64,000 bases of DNA from Terribacillus halophilus (GCF_900162685.1 NZ_LT727828.1:2003275-2067274); one strand, 5' to 3'; shown: positions 27,447 through 36,836, counted from the first letter of the stretch. Program-made: numbers and translations. Notes: generated by a model not told the origin, from the letters alone.

Positions 27447-28352
27447 CTAGTTTCTACTATTATAGTGTGCCCAATTTGTCTTATTCTGTTCCCATTCCTC
27501 AAGCAGCTGTCCTGGTTCAAAAATAATTCCAGCTCCCTCTGAAATCATTTGATGACAGCCTGCTGTTTGGGCGTTGAGTGGATCACCTGGTATGGCAAAA
27601 ACTTCCCTTCCTTGTTCAAGTGCATGCATCACCGTATGCATGGAGCCGCTTTGCTTTTTCGCTTCCACAACGATGGTGCAAAACCCCAGCGCACTAATGA
27701 TTCGATTGCGTTCTGGGAAATGATACTTGCGTGGCGGCTGATCAGGGTAATACTCACTAATCAGCAGCTGTGACTCTGCCATTGTCTCGAATAATTTCTT
27801 ATTGGATAGCGGGTAAATATGCTGTAAACCGCTGCCCAGAACAGCAACGGTGCTTCCATGAACGCGTAATGCAGCATGATGAGCCATGCTGTCTATTCCC
27901 TTGGCCATACCGCTAACAATTGTCCATCCAGATGATGCTAAAGGCTCTAGTAAATATGCTATCTTCCCTGGGGCAGCAGCTGTGGGCTGACGGCTGCCGA
28001 CAACACTGACAGCAGGCATTTGGTCAAGAAGCTCAAGTCTGCCAGCACCGTACAGTACAAGCGGTGCATCCGGAATAGTCCGCAGAATAGCTGGGTAAGC
28101 TGCATCTAAACATGTTATCGTATGAAAAGTTTGCACAGCTTGTTCGATTGCGTACCGATGAGAAGCGTTTTGCAGTGCGTGGAATAGTTTACCAGCAAAA
28201 GTCTCAGAGAGGTGGTAGTGCAGCCTCAATTCCTGTGAGGATGCCTGTAGGAGGTTATCCAGTTGAGGATCGCATGCGAGGATATGCCGCATGACCTTGC
28301 GCCTTCCTTGCAGCACACGATGTAACAATAACAATCTTTCCCGTTTCTCCAA
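27447..28352 (-). CDS. dprA: DNA-processing protein DprA (Smf)
   Basis: DprA (301 residues) loads RecA onto incoming single-stranded DNA during natural transformation. The Rossmann-like domain shows VSVVGSRQPTAAAPGK, SGMAKGIDSMAHHAAL and the GREVFAIPGDPLN block. The start is TTG (28350..28352) with AGGAGTGAGATA upstream. It lacks an obvious C-terminal winged helix, as in B. subtilis. It sits between sucD and topA, the usual Bacillus location. Presence does not by itself show competence. Confidence 0.93.
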   Translation of the reverse strand: MEKRERLLLLHRVLQGRRKVMRHILACDPQLDNLLQASSQELRLHYHLSETFAGKLFHALQNASHRYAIEQAVQTFHTITCLDAAYPAILRTIPDAPLVLYGAGRLELLDQMPAVSVVGSRQPTAAAPGKIAYLLEPLASSGWTIVSGMAKGIDSMAHHAALRVHGSTVAVLGSGLQHIYPLSNKKLFETMAESQLLISEYYPDQPPRKYHFPERNRIISALGFCTIVVEAKKQSGSMHTVMHALEQGREVFAIPGDPLNAQTAGCHQMISEGAGIIFEPGQLLEEWEQNKTNWAHYNSRN

Positions 28353-28382
28353 TATCTCACTCCTGTCTCTTAAAAAGATAAG

Positions 28383-28410
28383 AAAGCGGGCCGACTCATC
28401 GGCCCACTTT
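28383..28410 (-). terminator. Intrinsic terminator after sucD
   Basis: A 12-bp stem with one mismatch (28383..28394 with 28399..28410) and a 4-nt loop forms a GGGCCGA hairpin. On the minus strand it is followed by TTTCTTATCTTTTT. It lies right after the sucD stop. Confidence 0.85.
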
Positions 28411-28414
28411 CATC

Positions 28415-29317
28415 TTAATGTGTCTGACAGATTTCGTACAGCCCTTTTTCTTTTAGTACTTCAATTAGCGTTTCACCCATAACAGCAGGTGTATCCGCAA
28501 CCTTCACACCGCATGCTTCCAAAACTTTCATTTTTTCAGCTGCAGTACCTTTCCCGCCGGAAATGATTGCCCCAGCATGTCCCATTCGTTTTCCTGGAGG
28601 TGCTGTTGCGCCGCCGATAAAGCCTACTACCGGCTTTGTCATATTATTACGGATCCATTCAGCAGCTTCTTCTTCTGCCGTACCGCCAATTTCTCCAATC
28701 ATAATAACAGCTTCCGTCTCACGGTCTTCATTGAAAGCTTTTAAAACATCAATGAAGTCTGTGCCATTTACCGGATCTCCACCAATACCGACAGCTGTGG
28801 ACTGTCCAATACCTGCTTGTGTAAGCTGATGCACAGCCTCATACGTAAGGGTGCCCGAACGGGATACAACACCAATATGACCTTTTTTATGGATATAGCC
28901 TGGCATGATGCCGATTTTACATTCGTCAGGTGTGATAACACCTGGGCAGTTCGGTCCTACCAGTCTTGTATGCTTGCCTTCCATTGCGCGTTTCACACGT
29001 ACCATATCCATAACTGGAATATGTTCCGTGATGCAGATTACTAAGTCTATCTCTGCATCTACAGCTTCCAAAATTGCATCGGCAGCGAATGGAGCCGGTA
29101 CATAAATAACCGAAGCAGTAGCTCCAGTTTCGTGTACAGCCTCTTTCACTGTATTATAAACCGGTACGCCTTCCACTTCCGTACCGCCTTTTTTCGGCGT
29201 AACACCCGCAACGATTCGGGTACCGTATTCAATCATCTGCTTTGTGTGGAATAATGCAGTTGAACCAGTAATACCTTGTACGAGTACTCTTGTATCCTTA
29301 TTAATGAAAACACTCAT
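28415..29317 (-). CDS. sucD: Succinyl-CoA synthetase subunit alpha
   Basis: SucD (300 residues) is the alpha subunit of the citric-cycle enzyme that converts succinyl-CoA to succinate with nucleotide triphosphate formation. The N-terminal Rossmann CoA-binding domain contains [20 protein letters not shown]. The phosphohistidine loop is [14 protein letters not shown] near residues 244-257. It follows sucC by 18 bp in a two-gene unit. Confidence 0.98.
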   Translation of the reverse strand: MSVFINKDTRVLVQGITGSTALFHTKQMIEYGTRIVAGVTPKKGGTEVEGVPVYNTVKEAVHETGATASVIYVPAPFAADAILEAVDAEIDLVICITEHIPVMDMVRVKRAMEGKHTRLVGPNCPGVITPDECKIGIMPGYIHKKGHIGVVSRSGTLTYEAVHQLTQAGIGQSTAVGIGGDPVNGTDFIDVLKAFNEDRETEAVIMIGEIGGTAEEEAAEWIRNNMTKPVVGFIGGATAPPGKRMGHAGAIISGGKGTAAEKMKVLEACGVKVADTPAVMGETLIEVLKEKGLYEICQTH

Positions 29318-29335
29318 GTATTTGTACCTCCCCCG

Positions 29336-30496
29336 TTAGTTTACAAGTGCAACGATTTTTTCAGCCGCATCAGCCATGGAAGATGCTGAAGTGATATTCA
29401 GACCGGATTCTTCCAACAGCTGCTTGCCTTGTTCTACATTCGTACCTTCCAGACGCACAACAAGCGGAATGTCCAACCCGACTTGACGAGATGCACCAAT
29501 GACACCTTCTGCTATTACGTCACACTTCATGATGCCTCCGAAAATATTAACCAAGATACCTTTTACATTTTGATCGGCCAAAATGATTTTAAACGCCTCG
29601 GTTACTTTTTCCGTTGTAGCACCGCCCCCAACATCGAGGAAGTTAGCGGGATCTCCGCCGTAATGTTTAATAATATCCATTGTGGCCATGGCAAGACCAG
29701 CTCCATTTACCATACAGCCGATATTCCCATCTAAGGAGATATAACTCAAGTCATATTTTGACGCTTCAATTTCTTTTTCGTCTTCTTCGTCAAGATCGCG
29801 AAGTCCAGCGATGTCTTTATGTTTGTATAATGCGTTTTCATCAAAGTTCAGTTTAGCATCCAGCGCCAATACCTGACCGTCGCCTGTCGTAACAAGCGGA
29901 TTAATCTCGGCAATTGAGCAATCCTTCTCCACGAAAGCCTGATACAAACTCATCATGAAGCCGACAGCTTTATTTAAGGACTCTGGCGGAATATTAATTG
30001 CAAATGCCAATCTTCTAGCTTGGTAGCCAGTCAAACCGACAACAGGGTCAATCGTTTCTCGGAAAATCTTTTCCGGCGTCTTTTCAGCAACTTCCTCAAT
30101 CTCCGTGCCGCCTTCTTCAGAAGCCATCATGACGATACGGGATGTGCTGCGGTCAAGTACAAGACCGATATAATATTCCTTCTGGATATCACAGCCCTCT
30201 TCTATGAGAAGCCGTTTAACTTCTTTCCCCTCAGGGCCTGTTTGATGCGTCACAAGCGTTTTGCCTAAGATTTCCTCCGCATATGTACGAACTTCATCCA
30301 AGCCTTTCGCTACTTTAACACCGCCTGCTTTACCGCGTCCGCCGGCGTGGATTTGCGCTTTGACAACGCATACATTTGTGCCTAAGCTTTCAGCTGCTTC
30401 CACAGCATCTTCGACACTAAACGCCACTTTACCAGCAGGAACAGACACACCAAATTCACGTAAAACCTCTTTGCCTTGATACTCATGAATATTCAT
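29336..30496 (-). CDS. sucC: ADP-forming succinyl-CoA synthetase subunit beta
   Basis: SucC (386 residues) begins [17 protein letters not shown] and has the ATP-grasp fold with [16 protein letters not shown] at about 46-61. The C-terminal CoA-ligase domain shows [17 protein letters not shown] and [19 protein letters not shown]. It works with SucD as a heterodimer or tetramer. The start follows GGGGAGGGTACAGA. Upstream lies a 200-bp gap with a palindrome resembling a catabolite-response element. Confidence 0.98.
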   Translation of the reverse strand: MNIHEYQGKEVLREFGVSVPAGKVAFSVEDAVEAAESLGTNVCVVKAQIHAGGRGKAGGVKVAKGLDEVRTYAEEILGKTLVTHQTGPEGKEVKRLLIEEGCDIQKEYYIGLVLDRSTSRIVMMASEEGGTEIEEVAEKTPEKIFRETIDPVVGLTGYQARRLAFAINIPPESLNKAVGFMMSLYQAFVEKDCSIAEINPLVTTGDGQVLALDAKLNFDENALYKHKDIAGLRDLDEEDEKEIEASKYDLSYISLDGNIGCMVNGAGLAMATMDIIKHYGGDPANFLDVGGGATTEKVTEAFKIILADQNVKGILVNIFGGIMKCDVIAEGVIGASRQVGLDIPLVVRLEGTNVEQGKQLLEESGLNITSASSMADAAEKIVALVN

Positions 30497-30640
30497 TCTG
30501 TACCCTCCCCGTCAGATTCCGTGCAAGACTATTGTAAACGATTTCTTTTAGGAATGTCTACCAAAAACTATAGAAAATACAGAATCTATATAAAACTTAT
30601 AAGCACATATGAAGAAGAGAGTGCAGGTTCCAATAAAGAT

Positions 30641-30660
30641 TTATGAAAATGCTTTCATAA
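30641..30660. promoter_or_regulatory. Palindrome resembling a CcpA cre site upstream of sucC
   Basis: TTATGAAA and TTTCATAA form perfect 8-bp arms around ATGC. The core differs from the cre pattern TGAAANCGNTTNCA at one central base (TG where CG is expected). It lies about 145 bp upstream of sucC. CcpA regulation of the citric cycle is known in Bacillus; this specific site is inference. Confidence 0.4.
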
Positions 30661-30672
30661 GAGAATTTATGG

Positions 30673-30699
30673 AAAAAAGCATCCTGCAGTAGGATGCTT
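30673..30699 (-). terminator. Intrinsic terminator after ylqH
   Basis: AAGCATCCT/AGGATGCTT arms (30677..30685 with 30691..30699), a 5-nt loop and a TTTTTT tract on the minus strand form the hairpin. The ylqH stop codon overlaps the stem. Confidence 0.88.
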
Positions 30700-30973
30700 A
30701 CTCTCCCGCCTGTTTGTCCGCTTGATAGATAAAAGCAAAAACTTCTGCCACAGCTTCGTATAAATCTGCCGGAATTGTATCGTTTACCTTTAATTCGCTT
30801 AATAGACCTACCAATGCAGGGTCTTGCTGGATTGGGACACCATTATCTTCGGCACGCTTGATTATAGCTTCAGCGGTTAGACCGTGCCCACTCGCTGTAA
30901 GCACAGGGGCGCGCTGCTTCGCTGCATTATATTTTAAAGCTGCTGCTTGGCGTACAGGATGCTTGTCTGTCAT
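30698..30973 (-). CDS. FlhB C-terminal-domain homologue (YlqH)
   Basis: This 91-residue protein corresponds only to the part of FlhB after its NPTH cleavage site. It reads APVLTASGHGLTAEAIIKRAEDNGVPI, then DPALVGLLSELKVNDTIP and ADLYEAVAEVFAFIY, close to the end of the window's own FlhB (PIQEEFFQTVAEVLAFVY). There is no membrane domain and no NPTH motif. It overlaps ylqG by 4 bp. YlqH of B. subtilis is the match. Function is unknown to me; partial FlhB homologues can substitute for the FlhB C-terminal piece in some bacteria. Confidence 0.85.
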   Translation of the reverse strand: MTDKHPVRQAAALKYNAAKQRAPVLTASGHGLTAEAIIKRAEDNGVPIQQDPALVGLLSELKVNDTIPADLYEAVAEVFAFIYQADKQAGE

Positions 30974-32733
30974 ATCCGGAAATCGACTCCTCTCTGTTCA
31001 AAGGATACGTTTGGCTTCGCAGCAGTATACTGACTGCCTGTATTAGCTTTTCTCGACAAAGAATATTTTACAGAGGAGAGATGATAGCCGCTATTTTCTA
31101 ATGCTGCCTTCAACTTGTTCTGCAGCGGCCGCATTGCAATCTCTGTTGCTTCAGATTGTGTATAAATATGCAAATTAACTGTCTTTTTCTGCACAAACAT
31201 GTCAACTGCCAGCTCTTTCAGAACCGGCATATCCAGATAGAACATGATCCGGCAATGTTCTGCAGATAATTGGCCATCAGCTTCTTTTCTGCTCTCGATG
31301 TCCAGGAGCATATCCTTGTCCAGACCAAACGGTGCACCAGGCAATTGCAGCTGAATATAAGCCATTTGCTTGTCATCTTGAACTTGCAGCAGCTGACTGC
31401 CAGTAATTTGCTGCAGCAGCTGAGAAGATAGCTCTGCTTTCTCGGCCCCTGATGCATAATGCTGAAGAAGCAATCCTTTTAAAGGCAGCTCCGTTACAGC
31501 ATGTGCCAAATCGTGTTCATAGGAAAATCCCGTCACCCGAAACACGTCTTGCAACAGCACTTTAAAAAATGCACCATCTTTGCTTTGCTCATTCCGCTGC
31601 GCCAACTGGAGAAGCTGCAGCATGTCTGAAGTTTTTGCCAACAGTTCCTCATGCTTCGGGTTGCTGTTTGTGAGCATTTCTTGTAATTTCTGAGATGTTG
31701 AGACCATGTTGAACGCATCTAACGCCTTGCTTACGCTGGCTTGAACATTTTGTGCTAGTGGCTGGTCCGGGAACATACGAAGCAGCTGCTGCGCTGTAGA
31801 AAGTGCTGTTTGAGCATTTGACTGCGCAGCAGCAATCGGTTTCGCAGCCTGTTGTATTTCTTCCATAAATGATTGCAAAGCAACCGAGAAAGGAATTTTG
31901 CCTTCTTTCGAAAAGCCGTTTATGACTAATTGCTGCAGACTTTGCATATCCATTGCTTTTAGTGTCTTTGCGTCAAAAGTCAGCCACTTCTCTTGCCACG
32001 TGTTATATGCTGGCGGATTGGAGGAAAAAAATGGTCGAATCGCTTGATACGTATCCTGCTTTCCTGATTTCACTTCGTGGACGATCTGCTGCACAAGCTG
32101 TGCGTTATTTCCTATGGCACTACCAGGCGCCAATTTACCAAGTACGTTCTGAAGAGGCAAGTTTATCTTTCCGTCCGCTGGTGAAGCTTGCGCCAGCTGC
32201 CGTATGGATGCTGTCATATCCATCGTTTGACGTGCTGTGATTGCTTGCAGCACATTTGCTGATAGCGGCAGCTGTCGTTTTAGCATGACTTGCAATGCTT
32301 CTTTGCTGACATCTATTACGCGTGGCTCCTGCTGCTGAAGAAGCTGTAATGCTTGTTTCAACTCTGGCATCGTAAAAGAAATTTGCTGTTTTCGCAGTGT
32401 TTCTACAAAGCTGCTAGCCGTGCTGTTTACCTTATTGCCAGTGAACTCAATTAAACCTGCGATACTGCTATGCTTTTGCACTGTTTGCGGAAGCACTTGC
32501 AGCACTGGGCGCTCGCCGCCTTCTTTTACTTCAAACCAATAAGTACCCCCAGCTGCTAACTGCGTTTGTAATTCCGCAATCACCTGCTTGGCACCAATTT
32601 GCAGCAGCGCTTTGTTATCAGGAAAAAACTTATTGATTTTGCCTGTAACAATTTCACCTGCTCGCAGTGTTTTTTCCTGCTGCTGTGTTGCTTGCATAAG
32701 CCTCCCGGCCGCTTGAATTGATTGTTGATACAT
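30970..32733 (-). CDS. FliK-like protein of unknown function (YlqG)
   Basis: The 587-residue protein is rich in Gln, Leu and Ala and mostly helical. The last ~130 residues resemble the FliK/Flg_hook domain: a beta-rich block (CRIMFYLDMPVLKELAVDMF, then VNLHIYTQS) followed by a helix (LQNKLKAALENSGYHLSS). The N-terminal part has an OB-like stretch (ETLRAGEIVTGKINKFF region at about 20-70). It is coupled to ylqH by a 4-bp overlap. YlqG of B. subtilis has the same place. No signal peptide or membrane helix is seen. Confidence 0.8.
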   Translation of the reverse strand: MYQQSIQAAGRLMQATQQQEKTLRAGEIVTGKINKFFPDNKALLQIGAKQVIAELQTQLAAGGTYWFEVKEGGERPVLQVLPQTVQKHSSIAGLIEFTGNKVNSTASSFVETLRKQQISFTMPELKQALQLLQQQEPRVIDVSKEALQVMLKRQLPLSANVLQAITARQTMDMTASIRQLAQASPADGKINLPLQNVLGKLAPGSAIGNNAQLVQQIVHEVKSGKQDTYQAIRPFFSSNPPAYNTWQEKWLTFDAKTLKAMDMQSLQQLVINGFSKEGKIPFSVALQSFMEEIQQAAKPIAAAQSNAQTALSTAQQLLRMFPDQPLAQNVQASVSKALDAFNMVSTSQKLQEMLTNSNPKHEELLAKTSDMLQLLQLAQRNEQSKDGAFFKVLLQDVFRVTGFSYEHDLAHAVTELPLKGLLLQHYASGAEKAELSSQLLQQITGSQLLQVQDDKQMAYIQLQLPGAPFGLDKDMLLDIESRKEADGQLSAEHCRIMFYLDMPVLKELAVDMFVQKKTVNLHIYTQSEATEIAMRPLQNKLKAALENSGYHLSSVKYSLSRKANTGSQYTAAKPNVSFEQRGVDFRI

Positions 32734-32748
32734 GCTGTCGCTTCCCTT

Positions 32749-33525
32749 CTAGATGCGGGAAAGTTCCTTCACAGGACCAAAAGTTGTCCGATGAAGAGGC
32801 GTTGCTCCTTGCGAATGCAAAGCTTCAAGATGCTGCTTTGTGCCATAACCCATATTGTCTTTAAAGCCATAGCCCGGGTATTCTCTATCAGCATCTTTCA
32901 TGAGCCGGTCGCGTGTTACTTTGGCAATAATGCTGGCAGCCGCAATACTTACACTCCGCTGATCTCCTTTAATAAGCGATTCATGAGAACATGACAATGT
33001 ATCCAGCGGCATGGCATCAACCAACACATGATCAGGCTGTTGTTCCATTGCTTCGACAGCTTCCATCATTGCTTGCTTTGCAGCTTGATAGATATTAATC
33101 TCATCGATCCGCTGACTGGAGACAATACCTACCCCATACGCGGTGCAAGAAGCAATTATTTGCTCATATAATGCTTCCCTTTTTGCTTCACTTAGCTGTT
33201 TAGAATCATTTAATCCGGCTATGTAGACTTCTCTCGGTAAAATAACGGATGCTGCAACGACCGGCCCAGCAAGTGGCCCCCGGCCCGCTTCGTCGATGCC
33301 AGCTATATACTTTTTCCCATCTGCGTAACGAGCATTTTCAAAGCTGCACATCTCGGTGTATAAATCCCGAAGCTCTTTTTCTTTCGCTTCTTTTCGTTGA
33401 TGTGTCGCTATCAGCTTTTGAACACCTGCACGATGGTCTTCCTGCCAGGAAGTGAGCATCTCATTTGAATACGTGCCTTCATGTAAATGCGTGCGTATTT
33501 GCTGAATCGTCAGTGCGTCTTTCAT
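32749..33525 (-). CDS. rnhB: Ribonuclease HII
   Basis: RNase HII (258 residues) cuts RNA-DNA hybrids and single ribonucleotides in DNA. The catalytic motif YIAGIDEAGRGPLAGPVVAA (about 68-87) supplies the DEAGRG core, with later Asp in HVLVDAMPL and the SIAAASIIAKVTRDRLM block. An N-terminal extension of about 65 residues, typical of Bacillus RnhB, is present. It lies after rbgA and before ylqG. Confidence 0.97.
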   Translation of the reverse strand: MKDALTIQQIRTHLHEGTYSNEMLTSWQEDHRAGVQKLIATHQRKEAKEKELRDLYTEMCSFENARYADGKKYIAGIDEAGRGPLAGPVVAASVILPREVYIAGLNDSKQLSEAKREALYEQIIASCTAYGVGIVSSQRIDEINIYQAAKQAMMEAVEAMEQQPDHVLVDAMPLDTLSCSHESLIKGDQRSVSIAAASIIAKVTRDRLMKDADREYPGYGFKDNMGYGTKQHLEALHSQGATPLHRTTFGPVKELSRI

Positions 33526-33575
33526 AAAACTATCTCCCTTTTCTCTGTTTATCGGTCAACAAAGCAAAAAATAAA

Positions 33576-33600
33576 GACATACATAAAAAATATGTATGTC
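33576..33600 (-). terminator. Intrinsic terminator after rbgA
   Basis: A perfect 10-bp stem GACATACATA/TATGTATGTC (33576..33585 with 33591..33600) with a 5-nt loop is followed on the minus strand by TTTATTTTTT. It separates rbgA from rnhB. Confidence 0.82.
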
Positions 33601-33603
33601 CAA

Positions 33604-34461
33604 TTATTCTGCTGCTGGTTTTTCAAATGTAACATTAGCTATTCGCTTACTGCGAAGGTCACGAATAACAATTTCGTACGTTTTTTCATAGTTAATCATA
33701 CCGCCGCCTTCAAGAGCACCGCGCATACGTCCAATATGCGTGAACATCTCCACTACGTCAATTTCAGCAAGATTATCAATTCCGTATCTTTCGGAAAGTT
33801 GTGCTGGATAATGTTCTTTTAAATAGGAAAGGATGAATGTCGCTACTTCTTCCATCGGCAAAATTTGATCTTTAATTGTACCAATTGCAGCTAACACAAG
33901 GCCTACTTGCGGATCTTCAAATTTCGGCCATAAAATCCCTGGTGTATCCAGCAATTCGAAATCTTTCTTTACTTTGATCCATTGCTGCTGCGTAGTGACA
34001 CCTGGCCTGTCGCCTGTCTTGGCAATTTTCTTGCTGGCAAGCCGGTTGATTAATGTTGATTTGCCTACATTCGGTATACCAATTATCATTGCGCGGCCGG
34101 GAGGAGGATTTTGCAAGCCTTTGCGTTTCCATCTTTCCCGTTTGGCTGCATGCATGTCGTGTGCTCGCTGAATAACACGCTGCACGTCACCTTTTTCATC
34201 CGCATTAACAGCAAGTGCCGGAGTTCCTTGTTCCTCGTAATAACGAATCCAAACATCTGTGACCGACTTGTCTGCTAAGTCTTTTTTCATGAGTACAACC
34301 ATTTTTGGCTTATTGCCGAGTACTTTTCTGAGCATCGGATTTTGCGATGCCTCTGGAGCTCGTGCATCAACCAGTTCAATGACAAAGTCCACGAGCTTCA
34401 GTTTTTCTTCTACTTCTCTTCTAGCTTTGGCCATATGACCGGGAAACCATTGAATCGTCAC
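33604..34461 (-). CDS. rbgA: Ribosome biogenesis GTPase RbgA (YlqF)
   Basis: RbgA (285 residues) is a circularly permuted GTPase needed for late 50S assembly. The NKxD-type motif comes first (VVLMKKDLADK, about 61-71), then the P-loop GIPNVGKSTLINRL (about 124-137), then DTPGILWPKF. The start is GTG (34459..34461) with a GGAGG site upstream. It follows lepB and has its own terminator. Confidence 0.96.
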   Translation of the reverse strand: MTIQWFPGHMAKARREVEEKLKLVDFVIELVDARAPEASQNPMLRKVLGNKPKMVVLMKKDLADKSVTDVWIRYYEEQGTPALAVNADEKGDVQRVIQRAHDMHAAKRERWKRKGLQNPPPGRAMIIGIPNVGKSTLINRLASKKIAKTGDRPGVTTQQQWIKVKKDFELLDTPGILWPKFEDPQVGLVLAAIGTIKDQILPMEEVATFILSYLKEHYPAQLSERYGIDNLAEIDVVEMFTHIGRMRGALEGGGMINYEKTYEIVIRDLRSKRIANVTFEKPAAE

Positions 34462-34476
34462 GAGAATATGTTCCTC

Positions 34477-35034
34477 CTAATTAGTCAGACCGATGCGATT
34501 TAGCGGCCAGAAAGTCAGCTGTACTTTCCCAACAATCTGTTCCTCGGGTATTAGCCCAATGTATCTGCTATCGGTTGAGTTTCTGCGATTATCCCCGAGT
34601 ACGAGTACATAGCCTTCTGGAATCTCCTCGTAATTACCCGGCAAATCTTCAAGCGTGAAATCATTGGTCAAATTACCGCCGTCTGTTAGCGCCTCTTTCT
34701 CGCTTTCCAAATACGGCTCTTCCACAACTTCACCATTTATATATAAGGTATCGTCCATCATTTCAACATGATCGCCCGGGATACCAATCACACGTTTTAT
34801 ATAATCTTTCTCTTCCGTAGCATGGAAAACAACGATATCTTTCCGTTCCGGATCATGCAGATGATAGCTGAGTTTATTTACAATCATAAAATCATTATCA
34901 TGCAATGTCGGCTGCATGGAAGGCCCGTCAACTACAATCGGGGCAAACAAAAACATCCGAACCACAACAGCAATGATAACAGCAATGACTAGTGCCTTTA
35001 GCCAATCCAGCCACTCGTTTTTTTGTTTGGCCAT
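34477..35034 (-). CDS. lepB: Signal peptidase I
   Basis: This 185-residue enzyme cleaves signal peptides outside the membrane. One N-terminal helix (about 12-34) precedes the catalytic Ser39 in DGPSMQPTL. The general-base Lys80 lies in DYIKRVIGIPGDHV, and LGDNRRNSTDSR forms the family's C-terminal box. A short gap downstream of the rplS terminator has an extended -10-like TGCTATTAT, so lepB may start a new transcript. B. subtilis lacks a signal peptidase gene at this exact spot as I recall; several related genera have it here. Confidence 0.95.
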   Translation of the reverse strand: MAKQKNEWLDWLKALVIAVIIAVVVRMFLFAPIVVDGPSMQPTLHDNDFMIVNKLSYHLHDPERKDIVVFHATEEKDYIKRVIGIPGDHVEMMDDTLYINGEVVEEPYLESEKEALTDGGNLTNDFTLEDLPGNYEEIPEGYVLVLGDNRRNSTDSRYIGLIPEEQIVGKVQLTFWPLNRIGLTN

Positions 35035-35079
35035 GCAGAAGCCTCCAATTGTCTAATAAAATGTCATAATAGCAAAAAA

Positions 35080-35101
35080 AGAGCTTGACGAAGCAAGCTC
35101 T
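35080..35101 (-). terminator. Intrinsic terminator after rplS
   Basis: Arms AGAGCTTG/CAAGCTCT (35080..35087 with 35094..35101) with a 6-nt loop are followed on the minus strand by a TTTTTTT run. It lies 12 bp past the rplS stop. Confidence 0.9.
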
Positions 35102-35113
35102 CTTTTCTGGTAC

Positions 35114-35458
35114 TTAGCGGATTTCTTTGATACGAGCAGCTTTTCCGCGAAGTTTACGTAGGTAATAAAGTTTTGCACGACGTACTTTACCACGACGGCT
35201 AACTTCAATTTTATCCAAACGTGGGCTGTGTACTGGGAAAGTACGTTCCACACCAACGCCTGAAGAAATCTTACGTACTGTGAAAGTTTCTGAAATTCCA
35301 CCGTTTTGACGTTTGATTACAACGCCTTCAAATAGCTGGATACGCTCGCGAGTACCCTCTACTACTTTAACGTGTACTTTAACCGTATCTCCGGCACGGA
35401 ATTCAGGATGATCAGCGCGAAGCTGTTCTTTTGTAATGTCATGAATTAATTCCTGCAT
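35114..35458 (-). CDS. rplS: Ribosomal protein L19
   Basis: L19 (114 residues, [14 protein letters not shown] start) is a large-subunit protein at the 30S interface. The [26 protein letters not shown]-terminal segment is diagnostic. The ATG at 35456..35458 follows GAAGGAGTTGAACAGA. Longer in-frame starts upstream lie in the structured leader and are not conserved. It has its own promoter and terminator although it follows trmD, as in B. subtilis. Confidence 0.97.
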   Translation of the reverse strand: MQELIHDITKEQLRADHPEFRAGDTVKVHVKVVEGTRERIQLFEGVVIKRQNGGISETFTVRKISSGVGVERTFPVHSPRLDKIEVSRRGKVRRAKLYYLRKLRGKAARIKEIR

Positions 35459-35548
35459 TCTGTTCAACTCCTTCTCACCAATGCTCATTCTCGTATAAAC
35501 GACAGCGGAACATTGTAATATGATGCCTACCGTTGTAAGCACAGCATT
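35459..35548 (-). ncRNA. L19 autoregulatory leader RNA
   Basis: The ~85-nt leader of rplS folds as expected for the L19 leader of Bacillus. AATGCT near the 5' end (35543..35548) pairs with AGCATT just before the ribosome binding site (35480..35485). Inside, TGCTTAC (35535..35541) pairs with GTAGGCA (35524..35530) around a 4-nt loop. Such leaders let excess L19 repress its own synthesis. The pairings are seen; the family call is by comparison from memory. Confidence 0.65.
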
Positions 35549-35549
35549 A

Positions 35550-35578
35550 AATATATCATATTTACTTCATGAATTCAA
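35550..35578 (-). promoter_or_regulatory. Sigma-A promoter of rplS
   Basis: TTGAAT (35573..35578) and TATATT (35550..35555) are 17 bp apart on the minus strand, with TG at the extended -10 position (TGATATATT). Transcription would start near the first base of the L19 leader stem. Confidence 0.7.
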
Positions 35579-35586
35579 AGCATTAT

Positions 35587-36315
35587 TTAATCTTTTTGCC
35601 ACTTTTTCACTTGGTCCCGTTCTTTGTCGGACAGTGCTGCATCTGTAAGCAGGTCAGGCCTTCTTGTAGCAGTTCGATACAGCGATTGTTCCCGGCGCCA
35701 AGCTTCGATTTTACCATGGTCTCCTGATGTAAGTACCTCTGGCACTTGCATACCGCGGAAATCCGCTGGACGTGTATAATGCGGATGCTCCAATAAGCCA
35801 GTCGAAAACGAATCTTCTGGGGCAGATGAGGCATTACCTAGTACATCTGGCAATAATCTTACTACACTATCGATAACAGCCATTGCACCGATTTCTCCGC
35901 CTGTAAGAACATAATCACCAATTGAGATTTCATCCGTTACCAGGTTTTCGCGAATGCGTTCATCATATCCTTCGTAGTGACCGCATATAAAAATCAAATG
36001 CTCTTCTTTCGCTAATTCTTCCGCTTTCTTTTGGTTGTACGGTTCCCCCTGCGGACACATGAGTACGACACGAGGCTTAGCAGCTCCTTCTGTTACATGC
36101 TCAATCGCATCGAAGATAGGCTGCGGTGCCAATACCATTCCTGCCCCGCCGCCGTATGGATAGTCGTCAACCTTTTTATGTTTGTTTGTTGTAAACTCTC
36201 GGAAGTTCACTAAGTTTGGCTGAAAAGCACCAAGTTCCTGTGCACGCTTTAAGATGGAATGCTGCAGCACACCTTCGAACATTTCCGGAAATAAAGTTAA
36301 TATATCAATTTTCAT
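35587..36315 (-). CDS. trmD: tRNA (guanine-N1)-methyltransferase TrmD
   Basis: TrmD (242 residues) methylates G37 of tRNAs to prevent frameshifts. The SPOUT trefoil-knot signature is clear: [13 protein letters not shown], then [21 protein letters not shown]. The N-terminal [13 protein letters not shown] is standard. Its ATG overlaps the rimM stop by 4 bp. It is part of rpsP-khpA-ylqD-rimM-trmD. Confidence 0.98.
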   Translation of the reverse strand: MKIDILTLFPEMFEGVLQHSILKRAQELGAFQPNLVNFREFTTNKHKKVDDYPYGGGAGMVLAPQPIFDAIEHVTEGAAKPRVVLMCPQGEPYNQKKAEELAKEEHLIFICGHYEGYDERIRENLVTDEISIGDYVLTGGEIGAMAVIDSVVRLLPDVLGNASSAPEDSFSTGLLEHPHYTRPADFRGMQVPEVLTSGDHGKIEAWRREQSLYRTATRRPDLLTDAALSDKERDQVKKWQKD

Positions 36316-36836
36316 AGATCCAGTAATCCTTCCATTGGCTCAATGACAATTTTCTTTGCATCTATGTCGATATGTTTGACGACGTCTTCAATATAAGGCA
36401 ATAGCAGATCTTTCTGCTTCACACGTTGCACAACCCATACATCATTTGCTCCAGGTGAAAGGATTTCTTTCACTTTACCGAGCATTTCTCCTTCAGTTGT
36501 TTCGACAGAGCAGCCAATAATCTCGTGGTAATAGAACTCATCTTCTTCTAGTTCACCAAGCTGATCCTCTCGTACTTTAAGGATACCGCCTTTCAATTCT
36601 TCCACTTGATTGATATTGGTATACCCTTGGAATGTAAGCAGATCAAATGACTTGTGCTTTCGGTGCGTTTGAATAATTAGCTTCTGCGGCTTGCTGTTTT
36701 CATCTTGAAACCAATAAAGCTCCTGGCCAGGCTCAAACCGTTCTTCAAAATCGGTTATCCGAACAACACGGACTTCACCGACAACTCCATGTGTATTAAC
36801 AACTTTTCCTACATTAAACATGTTTATATCCATCAT
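36312..36836 (-). CDS. rimM: Ribosome maturation factor RimM
   Basis: RimM (174 residues) binds S19 and assists 30S head maturation. It has the N-terminal [18 protein letters not shown] motif and a C-terminal PRC-barrel ([13 protein letters not shown], then DVWVVQR and [14 protein letters not shown]). Three ATGs cluster at the start; the second at 36831..36833 has better spacing from AAAGGTGAG than the first, and the exact start is uncertain. It overlaps trmD by 4 bp. Confidence 0.96.
   Translation of the reverse strand: MMDINMFNVGKVVNTHGVVGEVRVVRITDFEERFEPGQELYWFQDENSKPQKLIIQTHRKHKSFDLLTFQGYTNINQVEELKGGILKVREDQLGELEEDEFYYHEIIGCSVETTEGEMLGKVKEILSPGANDVWVVQRVKQKDLLLPYIEDVVKHIDIDAKKIVIEPMEGLLDL

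Noticed and set aside
35114..35542. 142-codon version of rplS
   Set aside because: The extra 28 codons fall in the structured L19 leader and the conserved L19 start has a proper ribosome binding site.
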